Below are positions 52,138 to 60,913 of a stretch of DNA of 64,000 nucleotides, piece by piece. Within the stretch, counting starts at the first letter, position 1, and every line of letters starts with the position of its first letter. The notes under the pieces were generated by a model, which was not told the DNA's origin, ran no database searches, and saw nothing but the letters and a program-made list of their open reading frames with translations. The DNA comes from Paenibacillus oryzisoli (GTDB taxonomy: Bacteria; Bacillota; Bacilli; Paenibacillales; NBRC-103111), in the NCBI RefSeq assembly GCF_001653565.1, contig NZ_LYPB01000050.1, forward strand, positions 420,571-484,570, written 5' to 3'. A program made the translations under genes and the position numbers.

Positions 52138-53172
52138 TTATCTTCTGTTCCGCGTAAGCAAATAAAGGAAATAAGGCCCTCCTATGACAGCTATAACAAT
52201 ACCCGTTGGGATTTCGGACGGCTGTAGAATCCAGCGCCCAATTGTATCTGCCGTAATGACTAGCAGCGAACCCACGAGCGCGGATCCTGGCAAAAGCCAC
52301 TGATGCTTAGGACCGACAAGTCTACGAGCCAGATGCGGTCCGATTAGCCCAACAAAGCCGATTCCTCCGCTAACAGCTACGCAAGAAGCTGCTAACCCAA
52401 CTGCCGCAGCAAGCAATTTGAGCTGCTCCTTCGAAACTTCTGTACCGAGTGCCTTTGCTGTATGCTCACCTAGATTAAGCACGTCCATCACCCTTGCTTT
52501 GTAGAACACATAGGGGAGCAGCACAACAAGCCATGGCAATAGAGACAGCACAAATTTCCAATTCGTCGCCCAAATACTGCCTGCCTGCCAAGTAGCTACG
52601 AATTGGAATTTTTCCGGATCCATCCTTAAGGTAAGTACAATCGTTGCTGCGCTAATACCAGCCGCAATGGCAATCCCATTAAGAAGCAATCGAGTGGGCA
52701 CGATGCCATCACGAGCACTGTAAGACAAGGCGCCAATGAGGACCGCCGCTCCCCCTGCACCGACCAGCGCCAATACTGGTAAAAGAAAGACAGGGGCTGC
52801 CGCAGTTGTCGGGTAGAACGAGATGAACAACATCACCATCAAGCCAGCTCCAGCGTTAATGCCAAGAATACCAGGGTCCGCTAACGCATTACGAGAGATC
52901 CCCTGCATGACGCAGCCAGACACGGCAAGCCCCGCCCCAATCAACAAAGAGATGACAATGCGCGGCAAGCGAAAATCAAATAGGATCAGACTTTGTTTGT
53001 CCGTCCCCTGCCCCAATAAAGTTTGCAACAACTCCATTGGCATGAGCCGTATATATCCCGTGTTCATGGAGATGACAAAAGCAATAACAATGAAAATTCC
53101 TAATACAACAAATATACGAATGCCTCTATTTCTTCTCTTTATCTCTACGACAGATACTTCTTGAACTTTCAT
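52138..53172 (-). CDS. FecCD-family iron-siderophore permease
   Basis: The 344-aa protein has about nine or ten membrane segments and FecCD hallmarks (DFRLPRIVISLLIGAGLAVSGCVMQGISRNALADPGILGINAGAG; GFVGLIGPHLARRLVG). These permeases usually act as a pair with an ATPase such as FhuC. Only one permease and no ATPase are present here, so it may form a homodimer or borrow partners encoded elsewhere. It follows the binding-protein gene after a terminator-like hairpin. Confidence 0.92.
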   Translation of the reverse strand: MKVQEVSVVEIKRRNRGIRIFVVLGIFIVIAFVISMNTGYIRLMPMELLQTLLGQGTDKQSLILFDFRLPRIVISLLIGAGLAVSGCVMQGISRNALADPGILGINAGAGLMVMLFISFYPTTAAAPVFLLPVLALVGAGGAAVLIGALSYSARDGIVPTRLLLNGIAIAAGISAATIVLTLRMDPEKFQFVATWQAGSIWATNWKFVLSLLPWLVVLLPYVFYKARVMDVLNLGEHTAKALGTEVSKEQLKLLAAAVGLAASCVAVSGGIGFVGLIGPHLARRLVGPKHQWLLPGSALVGSLLVITADTIGRWILQPSEIPTGIVIAVIGGPYFLYLLTRNRR

Positions 53173-53231
53173 CGTCTACATTCCCCTCTTTTCTTTGCGC
53201 ACCATGTGAGCTGCGTCATCACCGAAAAGCA

Positions 53232-53259
53232 CAAAAACTGTTCAATAAGTATTGAACAG
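53232..53259 (-). terminator. Terminator-like hairpin between siderophore-binding and permease genes
   Basis: A perfect 9-bp stem CTGTTCAAT/ATTGAACAG with a 4-nt loop is followed by TTTTTGTG on the minus strand. As the downstream gene is co-directional, it may act as a partial terminator that lowers permease expression. Confidence 0.7.
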
Positions 53260-53275
53260 CTCGGTACGTAGATCA

Positions 53276-54256
53276 TCAATTTAACAATAGCTTCACAATA
53301 TCATCCAGTTGTGCGTCCATGCTAATCGGGTCATTTCCGTTCCATTTGTTATCTAAAATGTATACATGTTTATTCAGAGCCGCAGGCAATGATTTCCATA
53401 ACGTGCTTTCCAGCACATCTTTATAGAGCGCGTCGGTTAACGTATCATACGGCTTAATGACAAACATGCGATCCGCTGCATAATCAGGCACTACTTCCAT
53501 CGATACCTTGGCGAATCCGGTTTTGTTATCCGGGTTCATATCCTTCACCTTCTGAGGAACCTTAAAGCCCAGTGTTTGATAAATCGTAATTGAGATATTC
53601 TCGAAATAGGCAAATACCTGCTTATTCATAAATTGCAATACGGTAGCTGTCTCTGCTTGCTTACCATTTGCCGTGAGCTGACTTTTAATTTTGGCCGCTT
53701 TTGCTTGGTATTGATCCACCCATTGCTTGGCTTCGGCGGATTTACCGAGAATATCAGCCAATTTGTTCAGATGCACGAACATATCATTACCAGCATATTT
53801 AATCGTCACCGTCGGGGCGACCTTAGATAATTTCTCGACTTCTTCCGGCTTCACAAATTCATTGACAATGATGAGATCTGGCGCAAGAGATAGAATTTTC
53901 TCAATGTTATAACTGCCGTTATCACCGATTGGTTCGATGCCTGCCAACTTATCTTTCAAATAACTGGAATCAAGGAAAAATTGACTGGCAGTCCCAACTG
54001 GCTTAACCCCCAAGCTTAAGAGATGGCCAACATAATAACTAGCTACGACTTTTCGAGGATGCGTAGGAATTTCAACTTCTTTCCCAGTATCATCCTTATA
54101 TATGCGAGTTACGGGTTCCTTTGTTGCTGTCTGTTGCGGGGAAGGTACTGGAACCGAACCACTCGACTTCTCCGATGGATTGCCACATGCTGACAACACA
54201 AGGGCAATGGATAAGATGACCGATAAAACCAAACTATTCTTATTTCTTAGCCACAT
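53276..54256 (-). CDS. Iron-siderophore binding lipoprotein
   Basis: The 326-aa protein has a lipoprotein signal (MWLRNKNSLVLSVILSIALVLSAC; lipobox LSAC), a short linker and a FepB/FhuD-type binding fold (PRKVVASYYVGHLLSLGVKPVG; LAPDLIIVNEF). A Fur box lies 37 bp upstream. It works with the FecCD permease next door. Confidence 0.9.
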   Translation of the reverse strand: MWLRNKNSLVLSVILSIALVLSACGNPSEKSSGSVPVPSPQQTATKEPVTRIYKDDTGKEVEIPTHPRKVVASYYVGHLLSLGVKPVGTASQFFLDSSYLKDKLAGIEPIGDNGSYNIEKILSLAPDLIIVNEFVKPEEVEKLSKVAPTVTIKYAGNDMFVHLNKLADILGKSAEAKQWVDQYQAKAAKIKSQLTANGKQAETATVLQFMNKQVFAYFENISITIYQTLGFKVPQKVKDMNPDNKTGFAKVSMEVVPDYAADRMFVIKPYDTLTDALYKDVLESTLWKSLPAALNKHVYILDNKWNGNDPISMDAQLDDIVKLLLN

Positions 54257-54292
54257 AACGAATTACTCCTCCAAATTTTTATATACATATAT

Positions 54293-54311
54293 GATAACGA
54301 TTCTCATTATC
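54293..54311. promoter_or_regulatory. Fur box
   Basis: GATAACGATTCTCATTATC matches 16 of 19 positions of the classical Fur consensus GATAATGATAATCATTATC. It lies upstream of the siderophore-binding gene. Confidence 0.8.
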
Positions 54312-54400
54312 ATCAATAAGAGAAGTATAAAGCATCCTAGGCTCCGTCGTAAATGAAAAATTCGGACGTGAAAAAGTAGATTTCGGACATCCTCTACGTT

Positions 54401-56032
54401 CTACGTGCGTATCGATCCCAATAGGTGAATCACTTGCTTCTGAATGAGATCATGATTGTAGGCGGAATATTCATACCAAGGACCCATCTGTATGAGAGAC
54501 ACACGTTTTTCTTTGTAGGCTCTCATGTTCTGCCATTCCTCTGAGCTATTCACGGTTTGTAACGTCCCCTGCGATGCCCCATCCTCCGAAATCAGCATCA
54601 GGATGCGATCCGCGTCAAATGCAGCCGCTTGTTGGGGGTCAATCAATTCGTAACTGGCGTCGAGAGAATCCAGATGACGAGCAGGTGAAAGCGGCAGCTG
54701 ATGAAACATCACTGTGCCTTCATACCCTTTTCCCCACCGATACATATTCTTCCTATCAATCATAATAACAAGCAGCTTTTCGCGTTGAACGAGCCTTCTA
54801 ACTTGCTCACTAATTAACACTTGATTATCGTCATAATTGGACAGCCATGTTTCGGCTTCCTGCCTTTTCTCAAGAAACGCTGCTACCATCAGCAAATGCT
54901 CGCGCCAATCCTTCGACTTCCACGGGATGAACAACACTGGAGCAATATGCCCGAGCATCTCTTGTTCCCTGGCTGGCAAGAATTCATCAATAGCGATAAT
55001 ACGATCTGGACAGGAAACCAGAAGCGATTTCCGATTGAAATCATAGTCATGCCGCAAGCGCACTTTAACGTCGAAGCCGTATTTGCTACGATAATAGTCC
55101 GTCCAATAATGATCGATCGGTGCTGCGAATGGAATGACTTGGAGCGGTAACAACATCCCAATATTAGGCCAGCTGTACGCGGCAATCTTCAACTGGTGAT
55201 TTTTCACATATAGCGCTGGGGAAATACCAATGTGACTTTTAAATGCACGCCGAAAGTGACTTTCATCATGATAACCGACATGCTGTGCCACTTCCCACAA
55301 CGGAACATCAGGCCTCCTCATCAGCTCTCGCGCATGATTCATCCGCAATTCCGTCAAGTAATCTACCGCGCTTTTTCCATATAAGTTTTTGAACAATCTC
55401 CTGAAATGACGGGAGCTAATCCCTGCCTCTTGGGCCAATTTTTCAAATGAAATGTTTTCCCGGCAATGTTCATCGATGTAGCCTTTCGCTTTCTCGATCA
55501 TGGCCGTCAAGCTATTCAACTGTAGGGGGACCTGTTTCTGAAGAACACAGCACAACAGCTCATGGAAAGCGCCCTGACTCCGCAAGCGTTGCAGCTTATT
55601 CTCACCGAACCAATGTTGGCAGATCACCTGGCATAATGGCATAACCTCGGAGGCAGATAGAGAAGCCGATCCGATCACTGGAAAATCCGCAGTCTGCTCA
55701 GCGGAGCCTTCCTTCGACAAATGTGTTGCCATGCCTATATCAAAGGTAATCACATAGAAGCCTGTCTTATTAAAAGCGTAAATATTCGCTTCCATCCATT
55801 GTCCTGGTCTGCATATCCATACTTCTTCTGAGGTCACTAGGCTGCTTGCCGAATCAACGATCAACTGCCCTTGCCCCTCTGCAATCACAATGAGCAAGTA
55901 GGATTCGAGTTGTTGACGCTCCATCAGCCAGTTGCCATCACTCTCTTGAATATGCTGGACTCCAGCCATCTTAAACCATCGCTCTTCTATATAATCAAGC
56001 GTTGCTGCCGCTATACTTTGCGGAGAAGACAC
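54401..56032 (-). CDS. AraC regulator fused to siderophore-binding domain (Btr-like)
   Basis: The 543-aa protein has an N-terminal cupin-like region (about 1-150), an AraC helix-turn-helix pair (about 180-280; ISFEKLAQEAGISSRHFRRLFKNL, PLWEVAQHVGYHDESHFRRAF) and a C-terminal periplasmic-binding-protein domain (about 285-540). B. subtilis Btr has this design and activates siderophore uptake upon binding ferric siderophore. It is co-directional with the uptake pair downstream, supporting that role. The start is GTG 56032 with AAGGTGAT upstream. Confidence 0.9.
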   Translation of the reverse strand: MSSPQSIAAATLDYIEERWFKMAGVQHIQESDGNWLMERQQLESYLLIVIAEGQGQLIVDSASSLVTSEEVWICRPGQWMEANIYAFNKTGFYVITFDIGMATHLSKEGSAEQTADFPVIGSASLSASEVMPLCQVICQHWFGENKLQRLRSQGAFHELLCCVLQKQVPLQLNSLTAMIEKAKGYIDEHCRENISFEKLAQEAGISSRHFRRLFKNLYGKSAVDYLTELRMNHARELMRRPDVPLWEVAQHVGYHDESHFRRAFKSHIGISPALYVKNHQLKIAAYSWPNIGMLLPLQVIPFAAPIDHYWTDYYRSKYGFDVKVRLRHDYDFNRKSLLVSCPDRIIAIDEFLPAREQEMLGHIAPVLFIPWKSKDWREHLLMVAAFLEKRQEAETWLSNYDDNQVLISEQVRRLVQREKLLVIMIDRKNMYRWGKGYEGTVMFHQLPLSPARHLDSLDASYELIDPQQAAAFDADRILMLISEDGASQGTLQTVNSSEEWQNMRAYKEKRVSLIQMGPWYEYSAYNHDLIQKQVIHLLGSIRT

Positions 56033-56110
56033 TCGCCATCACCTTCCTGTACAACCTTATTATGCACATGATAATCTCAATCTAAGGTTATGTACATAGG
56101 GATAGACAAC

Positions 56111-56147
56111 AAAAAACACCCCACAGCTCATCCCTGTGGAGTGTTCG
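56111..56147 (-). terminator. Terminator of the FMN reductase gene
   Basis: The stem AACACTCCACAG/CTGTGGGGTGTT is followed on the minus strand by TTTTTTG, 12 bp after the stop. Confidence 0.85.
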
Positions 56148-56158
56148 TATACCCATAT

Positions 56159-56707
56159 TTATCTCAACGTTTTCAACGCGCCGCTCCAAGCTTTCACTTG
56201 ATCTAGCATCGCATTCACGTTATCTTTGTGTAGATCAGCTGGCTTGAATACAGAGAAGTTCTCGAAATCAGTAAACAAGGAGAATGTTGGATGCACACGA
56301 ACGTCTGCTACCAATAGTTCACCTAGAATGCCACGCAGATGTTCAGCTGCACGAGCACCGCCTGTAGAACCATAGCTCACGATTCCAGCCGCTTTGTTGT
56401 TCCAAGCTTCACGTGCCGAGTCAAGTGCATTTTTCAAAGCTCCAGTAATACTGTGGTTGTATTCTTGAACGATAAATACAAATCCGTCCAAGCTTTCAAG
56501 CTTTGTATTCCACGATGCAAGACCAGGTTCTTCCCCTGTACCTTCGCCTAAGAAAGGCAGTTTATATTCGGCAATATCTACGATTTCGTAAGCGGCATCT
56601 CCACGCTCATCAGCAATTTGCTTAATGTATTCACCAACTTGTGGGCTAACACGACCTTGACGGGTACTTCCAAGAATAATACCAATTTTCAGTTGCTCAT
56701 TCGACAT
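56159..56707 (-). CDS. NAD(P)H-dependent FMN reductase
   Basis: The 182-aa flavodoxin-like protein has the FMN phosphate loop GSTRQGRVSP and the EYNHSITGALKNALD and SYGSTGG motifs of the NADPH-dependent FMN reductase (azoreductase/chromate reductase) family. It stands alone, beside the iron-uptake genes; a role in reducing ferric siderophore is conceivable but not shown. Confidence 0.92.
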   Translation of the reverse strand: MSNEQLKIGIILGSTRQGRVSPQVGEYIKQIADERGDAAYEIVDIAEYKLPFLGEGTGEEPGLASWNTKLESLDGFVFIVQEYNHSITGALKNALDSAREAWNNKAAGIVSYGSTGGARAAEHLRGILGELLVADVRVHPTFSLFTDFENFSVFKPADLHKDNVNAMLDQVKAWSGALKTLR

Positions 56708-56852
56708 CCTTGTTACCTCCTAAAATAAAGTGAATTACTTACTTAACGTAACTCCATAAGTATAACGATTTATCTGGACCACTGGAAGTAGGTACTTATA
56801 AGGTACCTGGTATATTTTCGGATACCTAAGATCTAGCCTCGCTTTCTACACG

Positions 56853-57965
56853 CTAATTAATAATCCCGTGAGATATGATATCTACTTTCAAAGAAACTTG
56901 AAAATTCACCTTCGGATACGCCGTCTCCCAGTTCAGCTTTTTCCACTCATTTGGATAAAAGGCCATGACATCCCGCGCAATGCCCAGCGCATCTGAATTC
57001 GCTCGCTGTGTCAATGTGCAAATCTCTTTCGCTTCTTCCGTGAGTATTTCAGAAAATCGTTGACTCAATTGGGCGATCTGCTCCTTCTCCCCTAAACCCT
57101 CATGGGCAAATTCAACGACAGAGCCTTTCATACGCAAATCCAGCTTCACCTGCACTTGCCCATCTTCATTTATCCAAACCTTCTTATCACGGTGTAGATT
57201 CGAAATATTAAGCGACAAATAATCGGAGGGCTCACGATGAGGTGATTCTGGGTCTATGTTCCGTGTAATGACACAGAGGTCAGCTTTAACCCCATACATT
57301 AACAGGCACAGTGTAGATTGTTCAGGCGTTAACGAATATCCTGTAAATTTACGTACATGCAATAAAGCCAAACCATCCACGACGGCTTTATCCGACTCTT
57401 TCCTAAGCAATGGGATGACGGGATCACGTCCCGGATCGTGTAACATAGGATAAAGGGAGTGCAAGGTTATGGAGGGAATCACGGTTTCATACCTAGCGCT
57501 CATAATTATCTTCCTTAGATATTCTCCTGCTGTTGCAGATCCGATGCGATCAAGACGAATCAAATCACCCGCATTTCCACGAACAATCGCCACTTTGGCC
57601 AGCATGGGATCGTTGGCATTTCGGAAGGTTGAGTCGAGAAGATTTGCTATATCTTTCTTGGCCAGCTTATCTCCGATAAGCATAACTTGATTCTTGGAAG
57701 TCCCTATGGGACCAGCAATTTGCAAGCCTATCTTTTTATATAGTGATTCTTGCAACGTAGGGCCAGTGGCACTTAACACCTCATGAACGGGCGCCGTTCG
57801 CTCTTTTCCTCCAGGAGATTGAATGGTTACAGTCGTTACGACATCATTCTTCTCGTTCAGATCAACGGACGTTGCGTAGATCAGTTGGAGATTTTTAAGA
57901 TCATTATGATAGTTGCAGCCCGACAACAGCAGTGCTAATACGCATCCGAGCATTAGGCCCCTCAT
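56853..57965 (-). CDS. Ger(x)C-type spore germination lipoprotein (second operon)
   Basis: The 370-aa protein starts at ATG 57965 (MRGLMLGCVLALLLSGC, lipobox LSGC), in a 4-bp overlap with the B gene; a longer reading to 58112 lies inside that gene. Family features include DPMLAKVAIVRGNAGDLIR and a C-terminal DALGIARDVMAFYPNEWKKLNW. It is only distantly like the C subunits at 27633 and 29874, suggesting a different germinant receptor lineage. Confidence 0.9.
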   Translation of the reverse strand: MRGLMLGCVLALLLSGCNYHNDLKNLQLIYATSVDLNEKNDVVTTVTIQSPGGKERTAPVHEVLSATGPTLQESLYKKIGLQIAGPIGTSKNQVMLIGDKLAKKDIANLLDSTFRNANDPMLAKVAIVRGNAGDLIRLDRIGSATAGEYLRKIIMSARYETVIPSITLHSLYPMLHDPGRDPVIPLLRKESDKAVVDGLALLHVRKFTGYSLTPEQSTLCLLMYGVKADLCVITRNIDPESPHREPSDYLSLNISNLHRDKKVWINEDGQVQVKLDLRMKGSVVEFAHEGLGEKEQIAQLSQRFSEILTEEAKEICTLTQRANSDALGIARDVMAFYPNEWKKLNWETAYPKVNFQVSLKVDIISHGIIN

Positions 57966-59032
57966 GCCTGTAGTTGCCCCCTTTTTCCCATCATCCATGC
58001 CAAAAGCAAGAGTACAATCGGTATCCCAAGGATGACGAAACTTTCCACATTCGAGACCTGTGACAACCACTGAACCCGCTTCTCTGATCTCCAAAATAAC
58101 CCTGTCGTACAAACCAGAGGAACTAAATAATACATGACCTTCCTGTGCTCATTATGATGAAACAAATATCCTAATCCTTTTCCCGCGCTATAGAAGTAAC
58201 TAATCAATGTTGCCGTCACTTTGACTAGCCACACAGAAAGAAAGAGTAAATCCAACCGTTCCAGAAAGGGCAGCGAAATCCCATTCAAGTAATACGGCAC
58301 TGGCTGAGGGATGAAATCAAGCGACTCTGGACTGAAGTTGAGAAAGCAGATGAAAACTACGATCACAAAAAAAGCGGTAGCCAATCCATTTGCCCACAAA
58401 ATAGGGGTCAGCATGCTTTTACCCCTCGTTTCGATATCCGAATTCAGGACAAGCATTACTTCAAAACCTAGGAATGAGAGTACCGAGCTTTTGACCCCCA
58501 ACAAGATCTCATGTAGGCCTATGTGCCCTATTGGCAGTAAAAAGCGGTAATCCATCGAGCGGTAGCTTGTAAACAGCATGGCCATCATAATAATAACGAG
58601 TAAGGTAATCATGGCATGATAACGCACAATAACTCGAATATTTTCCCTGGCAAGGTATAGACAAACCACACAATTCGCAACGATCATGAGCCAAGGATTA
58701 GAGAAAGGCAAGATCCATAGCTCAACAAACGTCATCTCAAGCAAAAGAATCAGGCACGTCGTGAAAGCAAAATGGGCCGTGATGATCACCGTTATGGCGC
58801 GACCCAGCCATTTTCCTACGATGAGGGGGAGGAATTCATAGATATTTTGCCGCGGAAATCTTTGGCATAGCAGCACGTAAGCCGTCAGAATAAGCTGCAC
58901 ACCTGCTCCCGCGATAAAAATGGACATCCATCCATTCGTGCCCGCGGCTTTATGCAAATCGTAAGGAAAGGAAAGTACGGCAATGCCGATCTGCGTCTGC
59001 AGGATGAAAGCAAATAATTGAACGCGTGTCAT
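57962..59032 (-). CDS. Spore germination permease, GerB type (second operon)
   Basis: The 356-aa protein has about ten membrane segments of the spore permease family (FAFILQTQIGIAVLSFPYDLHKAAGTNGWMS). It overlaps both the A gene (4 bp) and the C gene (4 bp). The divergence from the B subunits at 26536 and 28777 implies a different germinant. Confidence 0.93.
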   Translation of the reverse strand: MTRVQLFAFILQTQIGIAVLSFPYDLHKAAGTNGWMSIFIAGAGVQLILTAYVLLCQRFPRQNIYEFLPLIVGKWLGRAITVIITAHFAFTTCLILLLEMTFVELWILPFSNPWLMIVANCVVCLYLARENIRVIVRYHAMITLLVIIMMAMLFTSYRSMDYRFLLPIGHIGLHEILLGVKSSVLSFLGFEVMLVLNSDIETRGKSMLTPILWANGLATAFFVIVVFICFLNFSPESLDFIPQPVPYYLNGISLPFLERLDLLFLSVWLVKVTATLISYFYSAGKGLGYLFHHNEHRKVMYYLVPLVCTTGLFWRSEKRVQWLSQVSNVESFVILGIPIVLLLLAWMMGKRGQLQA

Positions 59033-60456
59033 GATGCCCTCCGATCCGAAGCTTTCCCGCCGAAGATCCGTTTGGGCAACTGTACAAGCGTCGTCAATAT
59101 ACGCCTAGGTTTGAATGGCATAAACGGATAGAAATAGGGCACACCAAACGTTTCCAGCTTACTTAAATGCATGAATAACAAGCTAAAGCTGAAGGCAATA
59201 CCTACAAAACCTAGTAACGAGGAGGCTATCATAATGGGTAAGGAAATGAGCCGAATCGCTAGGCGCATTTCATGCGAGGGTATGCTGAACGATGCTACGG
59301 CTGTCAATGAAATGACAACAATCATTGCCGTGGAGACGAGGTTAGCGTTGACCACTTCGCTCCCAATGACAAGTCCCCCAACGATGGATAACGTTGATGC
59401 AATTGATTTCGGTAATCGAATCGCCGCTTCCCTGAGGAGCTCCAATACCGTCGTCATGAAGATAGCCTCCATGAAGGGATTGAATGGGATATTTTCCAAG
59501 GAAGCTTTCAATGAAAATACCAAATCAATCGGCAACACATCGAAGTGATTCGATACAATCGCGATATAGACGGAAGGAAGTGCAATTCCTATCATGACAC
59601 TGAGCAGTCGAAGGAGCCGAAAGAAAGTCCCATTCCACCAGCGAACATTGAAATCATCTGCCGCTTGAAAGAACATAAAGAACGTCACAGGCAGAATCGT
59701 CGCGAACGAGCTGCCATCCACCAGTAAAGCCACACGCCCCTCCATTAAATGCGACACCGTACTGTCGGGCCTTTCCGTAAAGAGCAACTGTGGAAACGGT
59801 GATAAATGACTGTTCTCTAAGCGGTTTGTGATTTGACCAGGGGATTTAATAAAAGTATCCTGGTTAGCGAGCAGGTTAGCGATAATATCGTCAACCACGT
59901 TCATATCTGCCACATCACACATATAGAGCAGCTTTACATGCGTTGGGCTTTCAGATCCTAGTGTAAAGTGCCGTTCAACTAAGTTCACATTCTTCAATCG
60001 TTGGTGTACCAATTGGGCGTTGATGGCGACATCGTCCACAAACCCCACTTGAGAGCCTCGGATGATCTGCTCATTTTGCGGCTCCCCAACACTAGGTACA
60101 ACCCTTGCACTTGCATCCACCAGAATGATATCCAATCTATGCTCTAGAAGAATTGCACAACTCCCTTGAAGCATAGCGGCGGCGGCGGATTTCAAATCGC
60201 TCACAACCCCGATATCCAAAATAGGAAGAATATCTTCAAGACGCCCTTCCCCCGCTTGCAGTAAAGGACCTAAAATCTCTTTTTGCAACCTCGTAGAATC
60301 TGTAATTGTCGTTAGGTACAGAAGGCTTCCCTTCACACCATGCAAAGTGAACGCTCTAGATCGCACGTCATCCGACGAGTGGAAGCACTGGAATAACTTC
60401 TGTATATTCACTTCCATCTCCTCAGAGATGGGGTAAGAATCCTGCCCCATGTCCAT
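59029..60456 (-). CDS. Spore germination protein GerA-type subunit A (second operon)
   Basis: The 475-aa protein has the GerA hydrophilic half (GVVSDLKSAAAAMLQGSCAILLE; FTERPDSTVSHLMEGRVALLVDG) and five membrane segments. ATG 60456 lies 6 bp after GGAGGG; the upstream ATG at 60480 lacks a ribosome site. It is the first gene of a typical A-B-C operon. Confidence 0.93.
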   Translation of the reverse strand: MDMGQDSYPISEEMEVNIQKLFQCFHSSDDVRSRAFTLHGVKGSLLYLTTITDSTRLQKEILGPLLQAGEGRLEDILPILDIGVVSDLKSAAAAMLQGSCAILLEHRLDIILVDASARVVPSVGEPQNEQIIRGSQVGFVDDVAINAQLVHQRLKNVNLVERHFTLGSESPTHVKLLYMCDVADMNVVDDIIANLLANQDTFIKSPGQITNRLENSHLSPFPQLLFTERPDSTVSHLMEGRVALLVDGSSFATILPVTFFMFFQAADDFNVRWWNGTFFRLLRLLSVMIGIALPSVYIAIVSNHFDVLPIDLVFSLKASLENIPFNPFMEAIFMTTVLELLREAAIRLPKSIASTLSIVGGLVIGSEVVNANLVSTAMIVVISLTAVASFSIPSHEMRLAIRLISLPIMIASSLLGFVGIAFSFSLLFMHLSKLETFGVPYFYPFMPFKPRRILTTLVQLPKRIFGGKASDRRAS

Positions 60457-60614
60457 TTCGCACCCTCCGCCCGACTGCATTTCCGTTAGTATTTACCAGT
60501 ATCGGGGGATTATCCACAGTTGTGGAATTATCAAGTGAATTCACTCTGCATTCACGCTGCCAAGTATTCGGAAGTTGCTCCTCTCGGTTATGCAACCATC
60601 AGCGGCCTTCCAAC

Positions 60615-60812
60615 AGCTGAGAAATGCAAAAGTGCAACCTTTTTCGATCAAATACTCGGCTGCAGCCAGAATTGATGCGAAAAGACATCCTTTTCCGTAT
60701 TTTAAGCTCTACGTAGCCATTTTCGCCCCAAAAAGATGCCTATTTGCATCTATTACTGACGAATGGAATGAATTCCGCTGAAAAGGATGCTCTTTTGCAT
60801 CTTTGCTGCCGG
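60615..60812. repeat. Degenerate GATGC-type intergenic repeat cluster
   Basis: Four elements occur at about 60623, 60674, 60735 and 60785 with the pattern RATGCRAAAG-GCATC-TTTT (for example AGATGCCTATTTGCATCT). Each forms a small stem. Spacing is roughly 50-60 bp. The rest of the 433-bp gap 60481-60913 shows no gene. Confidence 0.55.
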
Positions 60813-60831
60813 CGTGCTAGGCGTAGGTAAG

Positions 60832-60865
60832 AAAAAACCGCCCCGGCCTATGGCCAGAGCGGTTT
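60832..60865 (-). terminator. Terminator of the GH35 gene
   Basis: A stem AAACCGC...GCGGTTT with inner GGCC/GGCC pairing is followed on the minus strand by TTTTTTC. Confidence 0.85.
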
Positions 60866-60913
60866 ATATGGAATTTTTATTGAATACTAAGCGCATCGCC
60901 TGTTGGCTCTACA

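Noticed and set aside
56066..56085. Fur box upstream of the Btr-like gene
   Set aside because: Only the TGATAAT half is convincing; the second half has too many mismatches.
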